This document shows positions 28,101 to 35,530 of a stretch of 64,000 nt of DNA, one piece after another; position 1 is the first letter of the stretch; every line of letters starts with the position of its first letter. The DNA comes from Flavobacterium poyangense. Lineage in GTDB: Bacteria > Bacteroidota > Bacteroidia > Flavobacteriales > Flavobacteriaceae. The notes below the pieces were generated by a model. The model was not told the origin of the DNA and searched no databases. It was given only the letters and a program-made list of their open reading frames with translations. Location: contig NZ_JAALLN010000010.1 in the NCBI RefSeq assembly GCF_011751075.1, forward strand, positions 62,001 to 126,000, in the 5' to 3' direction. Made by a program: the position numbers and the translations under genes.

Positions 28101-28466
28101 CAATATACGGTTGAGAGCGGAACACCCGTTTCGATTATTTGGGGTTACAACAAAACACAACCTATTGCTAAGATAGAAAATGCCACTTATGATCAAGTTA
28201 CTTCCTATGTATCCAATCTCCAAAATATTTCCAATACCGGAACAGAGGCTGATTTAATAACGGCTTTAAATGCCTTGCGAGCCTCTTTACCAGCTGCCAT
28301 GGTAACCACTTATACTTATATTCCACTAGTTGGAATAAGTACCCTCACAGATCCCAAAGGAAATAAAATCACCTATACTTATGATACAGCCGGAAGACTT
28401 GAATTTGTAAAAGATGCCGAGGGCAATTTAGTATCTCAAAACCAATACCGTTACAAAAACCAATAG
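25101..28466 (+). CDS. Rhs/YD-repeat shell protein (component A), second copy
   Basis: 1121 aa, signal peptide (AFVTFLIMLFVNHLSAQ). The N-terminal motif YTGKLNISIPIYTIKTKELT, LSYNTSGIQ, WVGLGWNLDAGGAIVRNVKG parallels the protein at 4284. It ends in the same way: VSIIWGYNKTQPIAKIENAT, TYTYIPLVGISTLTDPKG, TYTYDTAGRLEFVKDAEG. No core and no tip. The partner gene starts 4 bp later, so translation is probably coupled. Expected to form the shell half of an Rhs cocoon (inference from TcB/TcC). Confidence 0.82.
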   Translation: MLKNNAFVTFLIMLFVNHLSAQVTKDIPNYFPVSPNAASFAKQGLYPVDYYTGKLNISIPIYTIKTKELTVPLSLSYNTSGIQLNQTATWVGLGWNLDAGGAIVRNVKGIPDSGAPIVNLRDNFSFTKENYKSLYQMQNGEKDTAPDEYIISAPGLSGSFYFDPLNPTIILFRDFQNTKVTVIDQPYNGSNSLELRSFQVVKDDGTTYIFGESAPGGKATEQTYRHGNASLNCATVWYLTKIISANGKEEISFAYKTIDSIDYPVMTSESLRHEGPTPSIVADYPSGFSQIKKCFLQSISFANGRIDFISTLDRQDLVLDYKLNSIEIFSVTNGTNKLIQKSSFTYDYYSSGTVTDTSDPFWQDTRIQASKGTFLRLKELVNNNTNTKHTFVYNSTYLKPRGSTAQDYWGYMNTNTGSLIPPTTMDIPNGVPGTDYTINFGTGERKADENQMKAGILERINYPEGGYTIFEYEANRYIKDVTSTNTINKSFTVRADGTGGSCNVHYGEGIVTVGPNYIYGSGKISYYFSSAENENGPNSYVKFDNDVIYRLNYDPNLRQYPTSSGTIDNVNVSGLLLKAADFRSGVNGPSGCPFLNITASWKESAGTVVTPTTFLVGGLRIKSIKNYLNGTAQPVTEKQYTYEQGDVLNVEGLGIYKRKVLSSPSIIKAICSSSALYNNNIGSGPNIVYGKVTETDIATDPLNSSLKTDNGKIEYYYERTGPQREIDVMPTLFKHPSYNIFLSGTLFPYTTSISDFGYYKNDSWNYGSLLKTTFLKKDQSNTFKVVKNIDNTYQKLIEKTIFTNVIFNTVLPPYNAYEQGFVTEPYQGNDTYSAQFFYFTGGISLGKKVISSTIETDYDDNEQPTTKKTTTYGYENPAHYQVTKTEITNSKAQTLRTQLSYPQDLVATGQTVEMQKLIAQNKIDKPVKTETFVNNVQTSESITKYEENAATGGLLLPKEIHSSKGVVETFPFSDSNRKVNFDLYDTDTVNGTTTGNGNVLQYTVESGTPVSIIWGYNKTQPIAKIENATYDQVTSYVSNLQNISNTGTEADLITALNALRASLPAAMVTTYTYIPLVGISTLTDPKGNKITYTYDTAGRLEFVKDAEGNLVSQNQYRYKNQ

Positions 28467-28470
28467 TACA

Positions 28471-31400
28471 ATGAAATATATTCTAAAACAATTTACCCTT
28501 TTATTGGTTTTAATAACATCAAAATCAATTGCACAAACACCGGCTACGATAACCAAAGGCGCCGGATATACTGTAACAGCAAGCGATACTCTTATCGCTA
28601 CACAAAGTATCACTTTAGGGCCGGGTGTCTGGATAAAATCCGGAAGTAAATTTTTGGCTACTGTTAATTCGGATACTTATATTCCTTTAAATTTATCAAA
28701 AGAGAATTACATCTTTACCCGAACATTCCAAACTGCTATGACTTCGGTTTCGGGAATCTCTAATAATAAAGATGTTCAGGAATCGATTACTTATTTTGAT
28801 GGACTTGGAAGGCCCATGCAAAGTATCGCTATTAAAGCATCGCCAGGTAAACAGGATATTGTAACCCATGTTGACTATGATGGTTTTGGCAGACAAACTA
28901 AAGACTATCTGCCTTATTTGGATCCTGTAGTTGCTATTGCCTCTTATAGAACAGGTGCAGCGGCAAAAACCGATGCGTATTATATCTCTAATTACGCTGC
29001 AGATATCAACAGTGCATTGCCTAATCCTTTTTCAGAGAAAAAATTGGAAGATTCTCCTTTAAATCGTGTTTTGTTACAGGCAGCCCCCGGTAGTGCCTGG
29101 GCTCTAAATTCGGGACATGAGATAAAACTGGATTATCAGACCAATGTTGCTGAAGATAAGGTAAAACTATTTGATGCAACAACAACTTGGAATGCTGCTT
29201 TGGGCATATACGATATTACTTTGGGGAATAGTACGGGAACGACCTTCTACGACATCAATCAGCTTTACAAAACAATTACAAAAGATGAAAATAGGACTTC
29301 AGGACACCATAATACCACCGAAGAATTTAAAGATAAAGAAGGCAGAACTGTCCTTAAAAAAACATACGGTGTTTCTGTGGTTAATGGCACAGCTGTAAGT
29401 ACCGCACATGAAACTTATTATGTATATGATATATATGGAAATTTAACTTACGTACTGCCTCCTAAAGCAGATGGAGTTATTACCCCCGCAATACTGAATG
29501 ACCTTTGTTATCAATACAAATACGACGACCGCAACCGACTGATAGAAAAGAAATTGCCAGGAAAAGACTGGGAGTATATCGTATACGATAAACTCGATAG
29601 ACCAGTGTTAACCCAAGATGCAAATTTAAAAGCACTCAACAAATGGATGTTTACCAAATATGATACTTTTAGCAGACCCGTTTATACAGGAGAATATACC
29701 AATGCTACTCAAACGACAAGAATTGCAGTACAAACTTTGGCCAATACTGCCTCAGTTTTATTTGAAAACAAACAGGCTAGTCCTTTGACAATTAATGGGA
29801 CAAGTGTAAATTATTCCAATAATGCCTTTCCAAATACAGGAACAGATTTATTTACTATAAATTATTATGATGATTACCTCCATATTGATTTAGATGGAGG
29901 AACAGCAGTAGCTTCCTATGGTATAACACCCATTACAAATGCTAAGGGATTGAATACTTGTACCAAAGTTCGCATTTTAGGCACTACAAATTGGACGACT
30001 ACTGTTAATTATTATGATGTTAAAGGACGACCTATTTATAATTACAGTAAGAATAATTACTTAACTGCTACAAGTACGGCAAAAATAAAGTTTGATTTTA
30101 CAGGTAAAATACTAGAGACAACCAGTACACATAAAAAAGGAAATGATGCTTTAATAACATTGGTAGATGTTTATACTTATGATCATGCGGGGCGTTTATT
30201 GACACAAAAACAAACCATCAACAATCAGGTTCAGGAAGTAATTGTGAGTAATACCTATGATAATTTAGGGCAATTGTTAACAAAAGGAGTGGGTGGTAAA
30301 GTCACGCAATCACGTCTTCAGCAGGTAGATTATGGTTACAATATTAGAGGCTGGCTTAAAAACATTAACAATGTAGCTACAATTGGAACCGATTTATTTG
30401 CTTTTCAGCTCAATTACAATACTCCTACTACAGGAACACCATTGTTTAATGGCAATATCAGTCAGACATTTTGGAAAACGGCCAATACAGACAGCAGTTT
30501 AAAAAATTACACCTATAGTTATGATGCCTTAAACAGATTGACACAAGCTACAGATAATGCGGGAAGATACAATGAAAGTTTGAGTTATGACAAAAATGGG
30601 AATATTATGAGTATTCTCAGATTAGGGAATACCAACCCAACCGCTGCCACATTTGGCACTATTGATAACCTCTCTTATACGTATGATAATGGAAATAAAC
30701 TAACAAAAGTAGAAGATGCATCAGGAAGTACGGAAGGATTTAAAAACGGAAGCAACACCACTATTGAGTATACGTACGATAGTAACGGCAATATGAAAAC
30801 CGATGCCAACAAAGCAATCTCTGCTATAACTTATAACTATCTAAATTTACCAACAAAAGTTACTTTAGGAACTGGAAGTATCGATTATGTATATGACGCC
30901 ACGGGAGTAAAACAACGAAAAACGATAAGTACGGGAGGTAGTACTGATTATGTAGGTAATTTTATTTATGAAGATACTGTTCTTAAACAATTTGCACAAC
31001 CCGAAGGATATGTAGTTAAAAATAATGGCATTTTTAGTTATATTTACCAATACAAAGATCATCTAGGTAATATTCGTTTAAGTTATCAGGATAAAGACAA
31101 TAATGGTACGGTTAATACGTCCGAAATTGTTCAGGAGAACAACTATTACCCTTTTGGATTATTGCACAAAGGATATAATGCCACTGTAAATGGCGTGGAT
31201 AACAAATATAAGTATAATGGAAAAGAACTTCAGGATGAGTTAGGACTTAATATGTATGCAATGGATATGCGTCAATATGACCCGACAATTGCACGATGGA
31301 TAGTTCAAGATCCAATAGTACATCACAGCCAATCACCTTATAGTGCATTCAATGGAAATCCTATTTATTGGGCTGATCCTAGTGGTCTGGCTGGTGAGCA

Positions 31401-32121
31401 TTACGATTTTAAAAGAGGAGGATACTTTAATAGCAAAGGGCAAAGTATAACTTTTGCTGAAGCCATGGCAAGTCAGGGTTTAAATACAGATGGAAGTGAA
31501 AAAACTGATTCAAATGTGAGTACGACTGAGAGTACGACTACACCAGTAAATATTAACCCTAAAGATGCTTTTGGTTATGAAAAAAAATATCCTCGTACTA
31601 TGGCAGTCCTAAGACAACTAAGAGGATATGTTAAATCAAATCCTGAAATTCTAAAGAAATTGTCTGAGTGGTCAGGTTATTCAACTATGGAAGTTTTGGA
31701 TAAATTAAAATACAGTAACAGTAGTATAATAATGGGAATTAGAGAATTAGAAAGTCTAAATAAATATAATCCTGAAGGATTAACAGATAGTAGTTCACTT
31801 TTTTTTCTTAGTATTGGTAATGCAGAAAAATTAGAAACTCTTAAGAAGAATGATGAGTTACAAGTGTTTTCTTTTTTTGTTGGAGTTACTATATTACATG
31901 AATTTGTCCATGCAGGAAGAAAAGCTAATAGACTAGACCCACTCGGAGAAACAGATGAAATGGGTTGGGGATGGGAAAGAGATACTTTTGAAGGACATGT
32001 AATCAATGGTTCATTTCATAAGGATGAATACAAGGATTACTTCTCTGAAAATAAAGGGCTAGTAAAAAAATATAAATGGAGTTTCAAAGATGCAGAATAT
32101 AAATACCCACCACTTTTCTAA
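28471..32121 (+). CDS. DUF6443/Rhs-core protein with C-terminal zincin-like (HEFVH) tip
   Basis: 1216 aa, signal peptide (FTLLLVLITSKSIAQ). Coat-hanger-like repeat near 35-65 (SITLGPGVWIKSGSKF) before the DUF6443 region at ~103-150 (ITYFDGLGRPMQS, YDGFGRQTKDYLPY). YD repeats follow, then the Rhs core at ~860-972 (KDHLGNIRLSY, KYNGKELQDELGL, QYDPTIARWIVQDP). The tip, residues ~973-1216, has HEFVH at 1143-1147 and downstream Glu/Asp-rich GWGWERDTFEGH that may supply the third ligand. The tip is unrelated by eye to that at 7371 outside HExxH. The shell half is conserved, as expected for tip exchange. Followed 10 bp later by a lipoprotein. Confidence 0.87.
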   Translation: MKYILKQFTLLLVLITSKSIAQTPATITKGAGYTVTASDTLIATQSITLGPGVWIKSGSKFLATVNSDTYIPLNLSKENYIFTRTFQTAMTSVSGISNNKDVQESITYFDGLGRPMQSIAIKASPGKQDIVTHVDYDGFGRQTKDYLPYLDPVVAIASYRTGAAAKTDAYYISNYAADINSALPNPFSEKKLEDSPLNRVLLQAAPGSAWALNSGHEIKLDYQTNVAEDKVKLFDATTTWNAALGIYDITLGNSTGTTFYDINQLYKTITKDENRTSGHHNTTEEFKDKEGRTVLKKTYGVSVVNGTAVSTAHETYYVYDIYGNLTYVLPPKADGVITPAILNDLCYQYKYDDRNRLIEKKLPGKDWEYIVYDKLDRPVLTQDANLKALNKWMFTKYDTFSRPVYTGEYTNATQTTRIAVQTLANTASVLFENKQASPLTINGTSVNYSNNAFPNTGTDLFTINYYDDYLHIDLDGGTAVASYGITPITNAKGLNTCTKVRILGTTNWTTTVNYYDVKGRPIYNYSKNNYLTATSTAKIKFDFTGKILETTSTHKKGNDALITLVDVYTYDHAGRLLTQKQTINNQVQEVIVSNTYDNLGQLLTKGVGGKVTQSRLQQVDYGYNIRGWLKNINNVATIGTDLFAFQLNYNTPTTGTPLFNGNISQTFWKTANTDSSLKNYTYSYDALNRLTQATDNAGRYNESLSYDKNGNIMSILRLGNTNPTAATFGTIDNLSYTYDNGNKLTKVEDASGSTEGFKNGSNTTIEYTYDSNGNMKTDANKAISAITYNYLNLPTKVTLGTGSIDYVYDATGVKQRKTISTGGSTDYVGNFIYEDTVLKQFAQPEGYVVKNNGIFSYIYQYKDHLGNIRLSYQDKDNNGTVNTSEIVQENNYYPFGLLHKGYNATVNGVDNKYKYNGKELQDELGLNMYAMDMRQYDPTIARWIVQDPIVHHSQSPYSAFNGNPIYWADPSGLAGEHYDFKRGGYFNSKGQSITFAEAMASQGLNTDGSEKTDSNVSTTESTTTPVNINPKDAFGYEKKYPRTMAVLRQLRGYVKSNPEILKKLSEWSGYSTMEVLDKLKYSNSSIIMGIRELESLNKYNPEGLTDSSSLFFLSIGNAEKLETLKKNDELQVFSFFVGVTILHEFVHAGRKANRLDPLGETDEMGWGWERDTFEGHVINGSFHKDEYKDYFSENKGLVKKYKWSFKDAEYKYPPLF

Positions 32122-32131
32122 AAAACAAATT

Positions 32132-32722
32132 ATGATAAGAAAATACATGTACTTAACGACTTTTTTTTGCTCGCTATTATTTATTTCATGTAAAAAAGAA
32201 ATTATTGTTGAAAAGCAAAACATTCAAGTTAATCTTGGACAAAAGTTTATTGAAAATAATTTTTTAACGATAGTTGATACAGTTGCATATAGTAGAGGTG
32301 CATTCATAACTACACCAAGCGATTCTATTCCATACCCTAAATTATCAGTAAAATTATCACAAAAAATAAATTATGTTAAAGGTCTTGAAGAGTTTACAAA
32401 TGCTTATTTTGCCAAAAATAAAGACTTAAGCATAACTTTTAAAAATGTTATAGAAAAGAAAGTTTACTCAGTAATCACATTAGATTCTATGTTTCCAAAA
32501 AATATTGGTAAATATTATTTTTTCTTTAAAGACAATGAACAAGATAAAACCATTAAGTATGCTGGAAGAATCGATATAGAGAATTTTAAAATATATAAGG
32601 ATAAAGCCATATTGCTATTGACAAAATCAGTAGAAAAATATGGAACTACATTTATTGTCTTCTTAATAAGGGAGAATGGAAACTGGAAAATTTATAAAAA
32701 AGACGTTTTACTTATGTCATAG
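32132..32722 (+). CDS. Lipoprotein, candidate immunity protein to the HEFVH Rhs tip
   Basis: 196 aa from ATG 32132, chosen for the signal MIRKYMYLTTFFCSLLFISC. Starts 10 bp after the Rhs stop. Mature part has no recognised domain and is not visibly like the lipoprotein at 11083. The same arrangement, HExxH tip then lipoprotein, occurs in both modules, which supports an immunity role acting in the periplasm or at a membrane surface. A terminator follows at 32744-32772. Confidence 0.7.
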   Translation: MIRKYMYLTTFFCSLLFISCKKEIIVEKQNIQVNLGQKFIENNFLTIVDTVAYSRGAFITTPSDSIPYPKLSVKLSQKINYVKGLEEFTNAYFAKNKDLSITFKNVIEKKVYSVITLDSMFPKNIGKYYFFFKDNEQDKTIKYAGRIDIENFKIYKDKAILLLTKSVEKYGTTFIVFLIRENGNWKIYKKDVLLMS

Positions 32723-32743
32723 TTGGATTATCTAATGTACAAT

Positions 32744-32772
32744 TAAAAACAACCTTCGGGTTGTTTTTTTAT
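32744..32772 (+). terminator. Intrinsic terminator after Rhs module 2
   Basis: AAAACAACC, TTCG tetraloop, GGTTGTTTT and T run. Ends the Rhs pair 2 and lipoprotein unit. Confidence 0.88.
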
Positions 32773-32787
32773 TTTTATTGCCTTTAA

Positions 32788-32857
32788 ATTCCGCTGGCTG
32801 AAAAAATGAGAAGACATAGTCCATACAACTATGCTTTCGACAACCCTATTTTCTTTA
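32788..32857 (+). pseudogene. Truncated Rhs core fragment 1
   Basis: Reads PLAEKMRRHSPYNYAFDNPI-FF, the typical end of a Bacteroidota Rhs core (…DPLAEK…SPY-Y-NNP…). It is cut at both ends: a stop lies just upstream and after FF the frame jumps into another core fragment. Debris of a third Rhs gene. Confidence 0.7.
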
Positions 32858-32858
32858 C

Positions 32859-33059
32859 GAGCTGGGGCTTAACATGTACGATTACGGAGCACGTAATTAT
32901 GACCCTGCACTAGGAAGATTTAGTGTTCCTGACCCTATGCAAGAATTATACTATGGAGTTAATTCTTATGCTTATGTTTTTAATAATCCTGTACAACTCA
33001 TTGACCCAACAGGAATGATTGTTGAATATGCAGATGACCAGCTCCGTAAAGAGTTCTAA
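32859..33059 (+). pseudogene. Truncated Rhs core fragment 2, in a different frame
   Basis: From GAG 32859 the frame reads ELGLNMYDYGARNYDPALGR, FSVPDPMQELYYGVNSYAYV, FNNPVQLIDPTGMIVEY, then joins the terminator-bearing repeat (QLRKEF, stop). This is the second half of an Rhs core plus the first residues of a tip. The upstream part overlaps in content with fragment 1, so two different cores were joined by recombination. Confidence 0.75.
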
Positions 33060-33079
33060 TGAAAAGCTTCGCAAATGTC
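33040..33079 (+). repeat. Cassette-junction repeat, copy 1
   Basis: Starts AGCTCCGTAAAGAGTTCTAA and continues TGAAAAGCTTCGCAAATGTC. The same ~40-bp unit recurs at 34121, 35138 and, degenerate, at 33925 and 34444. It sits exactly between the Rhs core fragment and the next tip. Confidence 0.8.
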
Positions 33080-33715
33080 GCATTGGTCAGACCAGTATCG
33101 TAATGATGATAGTAATAAAAAAACTCCCCTTGATGATTATGTTTTTGATGAGAATGGTAAATATCTTAGGACAGATAAAACTAAAAAACCCGATAAGTTA
33201 GTAATCGAAAATTCTAAAACTAAGAAAAAAAGTACTATAATTTTAATGATCCAAAAACGGATGTTGCTGATATTTTATATAATTTGAAACTCTGGGGAAA
33301 TTCTTTTAAAAACATTAAATTTATTTATATGTTAAGTAATGTTAGAATTTCAAAAATGATGAATGAATCTGATGTTAGCCACAGAAATTATTTGAGTAGA
33401 AGATATTTTGCATTGACTGAATCGGTTGGGGGAAAGATTGATTTTTCAATATATCATTTACCTATTGTCATAGCTGAAAACGGTTTTGACCACATTTGGA
33501 GTTTTGATTCGGTGAGTAAGGATAGAGGTCCTATTTTTCTTTTTCAAAATTCAAATACAGCTTATAATCACATGGATGCGGGGAATTTTCTATGGGGAAA
33601 TGCAATGAAAAAACTTGGATTTACTAATGAGGAAGCTGTTGACGCGGCAAAAGGCTACAATAAAGATGATACTGATGCAGATATAAAAGCTATTAATGCA
33701 GGTTTAGGATTTTAA
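33075..33715 (+). pseudogene. Orphan Rhs toxin tip, frameshifted at an A7 run
   Basis: Frame 1 (from 33075) reads SHWSDQYRNDDSNKK, PLDDYVFDENGKYLRTDK and KLVIENSKTKKK. At the A7 run 33225-33231 the coding signal moves to another frame: YYNFNDPKTDVADILYNLKL, then through HLPIVIAENGFDHIWSFDSV, AYNHMDAGNFLWGNAMKKLG to DDTDADIKAINAGLGF at 33715. The whole resembles a polymorphic toxin C-terminal domain with a conserved GN-x2-WG helix; I cannot name the family. A single missing A would explain the break. Transcriptional slippage is possible. No core is attached in frame. Confidence 0.6.
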
Positions 33716-33725
33716 TAATTAAAAT

Positions 33726-33911
33726 ATGAAAAAGAAAAAGAAGAAAATAATATACATATTGATGTTAGTAATCATATTAGTCATAATTTTTATTTCATCA
33801 TTATACTTAAAAAATGCACTTTATAATGATGAAGATGCTACGGAATTATGGAATAAAAGAGTACAAAGTGTTACAATAGATAGTTCTGCAACAAAGGGTA
33901 GTTCTGAATAA
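33726..33911 (+). CDS. Small single-pass membrane protein
   Basis: 61 aa: lysine-rich start, one hydrophobic segment (IIYILMLVIILVIIFISSLY), short soluble tail with YNDEDATELWNKRVQSV. Begins 10 bp after the orphan tip, in the position of an immunity gene. It may be a truncated immunity protein: a degenerate junction repeat lies just downstream. Low information content, so function is unassigned. Confidence 0.45.
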   Translation: MKKKKKKIIYILMLVIILVIIFISSLYLKNALYNDEDATELWNKRVQSVTIDSSATKGSSE

Positions 33912-33924
33912 ATTTGTTAACTCC

Positions 33925-33961
33925 GCTCTCCGACAAGTCCAACTGAAAAGCTGCAAATGTC
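33925..33961 (+). repeat. Cassette-junction repeat, degenerate copy 2
   Basis: GCTCTCCGACAAGTCCAACT then GAAAAGCTGCAAATGTC, a divergent form of the unit at 33040 and 34121. Confidence 0.6.
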
Positions 33962-33977
33962 TTTGATAGTAGTAACA

Positions 33978-34120
33978 TTTTGTATAAGCCTAAAGGCTAT
34001 AAAAGTCATTGGCAACATTCGCAAGTTTTGTATAACAATGGTAACAACACAAGTTGGCCTACTGATGGAGTAAGTGGAATTAAAGAAGTTAATTCATCTT
34101 TTGGAAGATTTTATCCCCCC
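33978..34120 (+). pseudogene. Short coding remnant between two junction repeats
   Basis: Reads LYKPKGYKSHWQHSQVLYNN, GNNTSWPTDGVSGIKEVNSS and FGRFYPP, then merges with a junction repeat (SSAKSSNEKLRK). Protein-like but with no start context and flanked on both sides by repeats. Probably a stranded tip fragment. Confidence 0.4.
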
Positions 34121-34149
34121 AGCTCTGCAAAGAGTTCTAATGAAAAGCT

Positions 34150-34181
34150 GCGCAAATGTCCCTGACTTTGCGCTTTTTTTT
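34150..34181 (+). terminator. Terminator within junction repeat A
   Basis: GCGCAAA, 10-nt loop, TTTGCGC, followed by an eight-to-nine T run. Built from the 3' end of the junction repeat. Confidence 0.75.
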
Positions 34182-34286
34182 TGCTTCAATCACTATTCTG
34201 TAGGTTATAAAAATCTCCCGACTTTTTCCGTTCAGGCCTCTAAAGAAACTGGGGAAAATTTGCAATCCATGCCCACAAAAAGCATC

Positions 34287-34320
34287 AAAAAAGCCACTTC
34301 AATTACGAAGTGGCTTTTTG
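34287..34320. terminator. Second hairpin of repeat A
   Basis: AAAAAGCCACTTC, AATTAC, GAAGTGGCTTTTT. Symmetric, so it could stop transcription in both directions. Confidence 0.8.
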
Positions 34321-34443
34321 TGTTTTTAACCAGTTGTACAAAGAGTCCATCTGAAACACTACAAATTTCTCCCAACTTCGCACCCACTCCAATAATCGGC
34401 AACGAATATAATTACTTCAAAGAAATCCACTATATTTACGCCC

Positions 34444-34484
34444 GCTCCGCAAAGTATTCCTATTGAAAAGCTGCTGCAAATGTC
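34444..34484 (+). repeat. Cassette-junction repeat, degenerate copy
   Basis: GCTCCGCAAAGTATTCCTAT then TGAAAAGCTGCTGCAAATGTC minus small changes. Lies just upstream of the orphan lipoprotein at 34531. A still more diverged form (ACAAAGAGTCCATCTGAAAC) lies inside both 320-bp repeats near 34336 and 35353. Confidence 0.55.
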
Positions 34485-34530
34485 TCCAAGGCTATTTAAA
34501 TAGAATATATAACCTTCCAACTTCTAAGAA

Positions 34531-35091
34531 ATGAAAAAAATAACTTTAATTTTATTAGTTATTCTTAATTATTCCTGCATTGGACAAAAAAAGTCCTCAA
34601 ATGTAAATTGTCATATTACTACAACATATGATTTGAAAGAATTTGATTCACTTATTAGAAATATTGACACTACAAAATTATTCAAAGATGTGTTTCAAAA
34701 TTTTGAAAATACAAATGATGGAGTTTTATTATACAGATTAGCCTCAGGCAATGATTATGGATATTTCACAATATTTAATAAAGAAAATTCAAAAATCTAT
34801 TGCCAAAAATTTTCCAAAAATTTCAACAAAAGAATAAATGTAAATGGAGAAGATAGTAAAATGATACTTAATGAAATAAATTTAATTGAAGAACCTAATA
34901 CTTTTTACTATGAACAATGTACTACAGATTCCGTAGACTTTATTTATCTCTTGATTATTAAGAAAGAAGGAAAGATAATTTCAAAATATCTTTCTCACAG
35001 ATATAATGATTTTTTGGGAGATCCTAAAAATGTTGATATAAAAAGCATTAAAAATATTTTTGAAATTGCCTACAGATATTCTTTTAAGTAG
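34531..35091 (+). CDS. Orphan lipoprotein, candidate immunity protein
   Basis: 186 aa, lipoprotein signal (ITLILLVILNYSC). Mature part acidic/Lys-rich with a four-strand-like pattern (YGYFTIFNKENSKIY) and no recognised family. It is flanked by the two 320-bp direct repeats, so it looks like a mobile cassette whose toxin has been lost. Codon use is AT-rich like the other candidate immunity genes and unlike the core genes nearby. Immunity function is inferred from place only. Confidence 0.6.
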   Translation: MKKITLILLVILNYSCIGQKKSSNVNCHITTTYDLKEFDSLIRNIDTTKLFKDVFQNFENTNDGVLLYRLASGNDYGYFTIFNKENSKIYCQKFSKNFNKRINVNGEDSKMILNEINLIEEPNTFYYEQCTTDSVDFIYLLIIKKEGKIISKYLSHRYNDFLGDPKNVDIKSIKNIFEIAYRYSFK

Positions 35092-35166
35092 GTTTTAGTC
35101 ATTGTAGTGTCCACAAAAAGCATCAAAAAAGCTACCCAGCTCCGCAAAGAGTGCTTATGAAAAGCT

Positions 35167-35197
35167 GCGCAAATGTCTCTGACTTTGCGCAATTTTT
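35167..35197 (+). terminator. Terminator within junction repeat B
   Basis: GCGCAAA, 10-nt loop, TTTGCGC, AA and seven T. Confidence 0.65.
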
Positions 35198-35303
35198 TTG
35201 CTTCAATCACTATTCTGTACGTTATAAAAGTCTCCTGACTTTTTCCGTTCAGACCTCTAAAGAAACTGGGGGAAAATTGCAATCCATGCCCACAAAAAGC
35301 ACC

Positions 35304-35337
35304 AAAAACGCCACTTCAATTACGAAGTGGCTTTTTA
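35304..35337. terminator. Second hairpin of repeat B
   Basis: GCCACTTC, AATTAC, GAAGTGGC with A run before and T run after. Confidence 0.78.
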
Positions 35338-35530
35338 TGTTTTTAACCGGTTGTACAAAGAGTCCATCTGAAACACTGCAAATTTCTCCCAACTTCCCAC
35401 CCCATCCCAATAATTTGCAACGAATATAATTACTTCATATAAATCCACTATATTTACTCTACATTAAATTAAATCCAAAGCATACTATTAAACAAGAAAA
35501 AACACAAAGCCGAACCAAAACGAAAACAAG

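Larger units (their letters stand above)
34121..34439 (+). repeat. 320-bp direct repeat, copy A (junction repeat plus two terminators)
   Basis: Begins with the junction unit (AGCTCTGCAAAGAGTTCTAA) and contains the GCGCAAA/TTTGCGC and GCCACTTC/GAAGTGGC hairpins. It ends AAATCCACTATATTTAC. Copy B at 35138-35457 is about 90% identical by eye. Together they flank the orphan lipoprotein at 34531. Confidence 0.85.
35138..35457 (+). repeat. 320-bp direct repeat, copy B
   Basis: Second copy of the element at 34121-34439, beginning AGCTCCGCAAAGAGTGCTTA and ending AAATCCACTATATTTAC. The 30 bases just before it (TGTCCACAAAAAGCATCAAA) repeat an internal part of copy A, so a third partial copy abuts it. 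Confidence 0.85.

Noticed and set aside
33225..33232. Programmed -1 frameshift at the A7 run
   Set aside because: The A AAA AAG heptamer is not in the phase needed for the upstream frame, and there is no evident downstream stem; simple mutation or slippage is more likely.
34074..34466. 130-codon frame across the 320-bp repeat
   Set aside because: It crosses two terminators and repeat copies; the similar frame in copy B shows it reflects repeated DNA rather than a gene.
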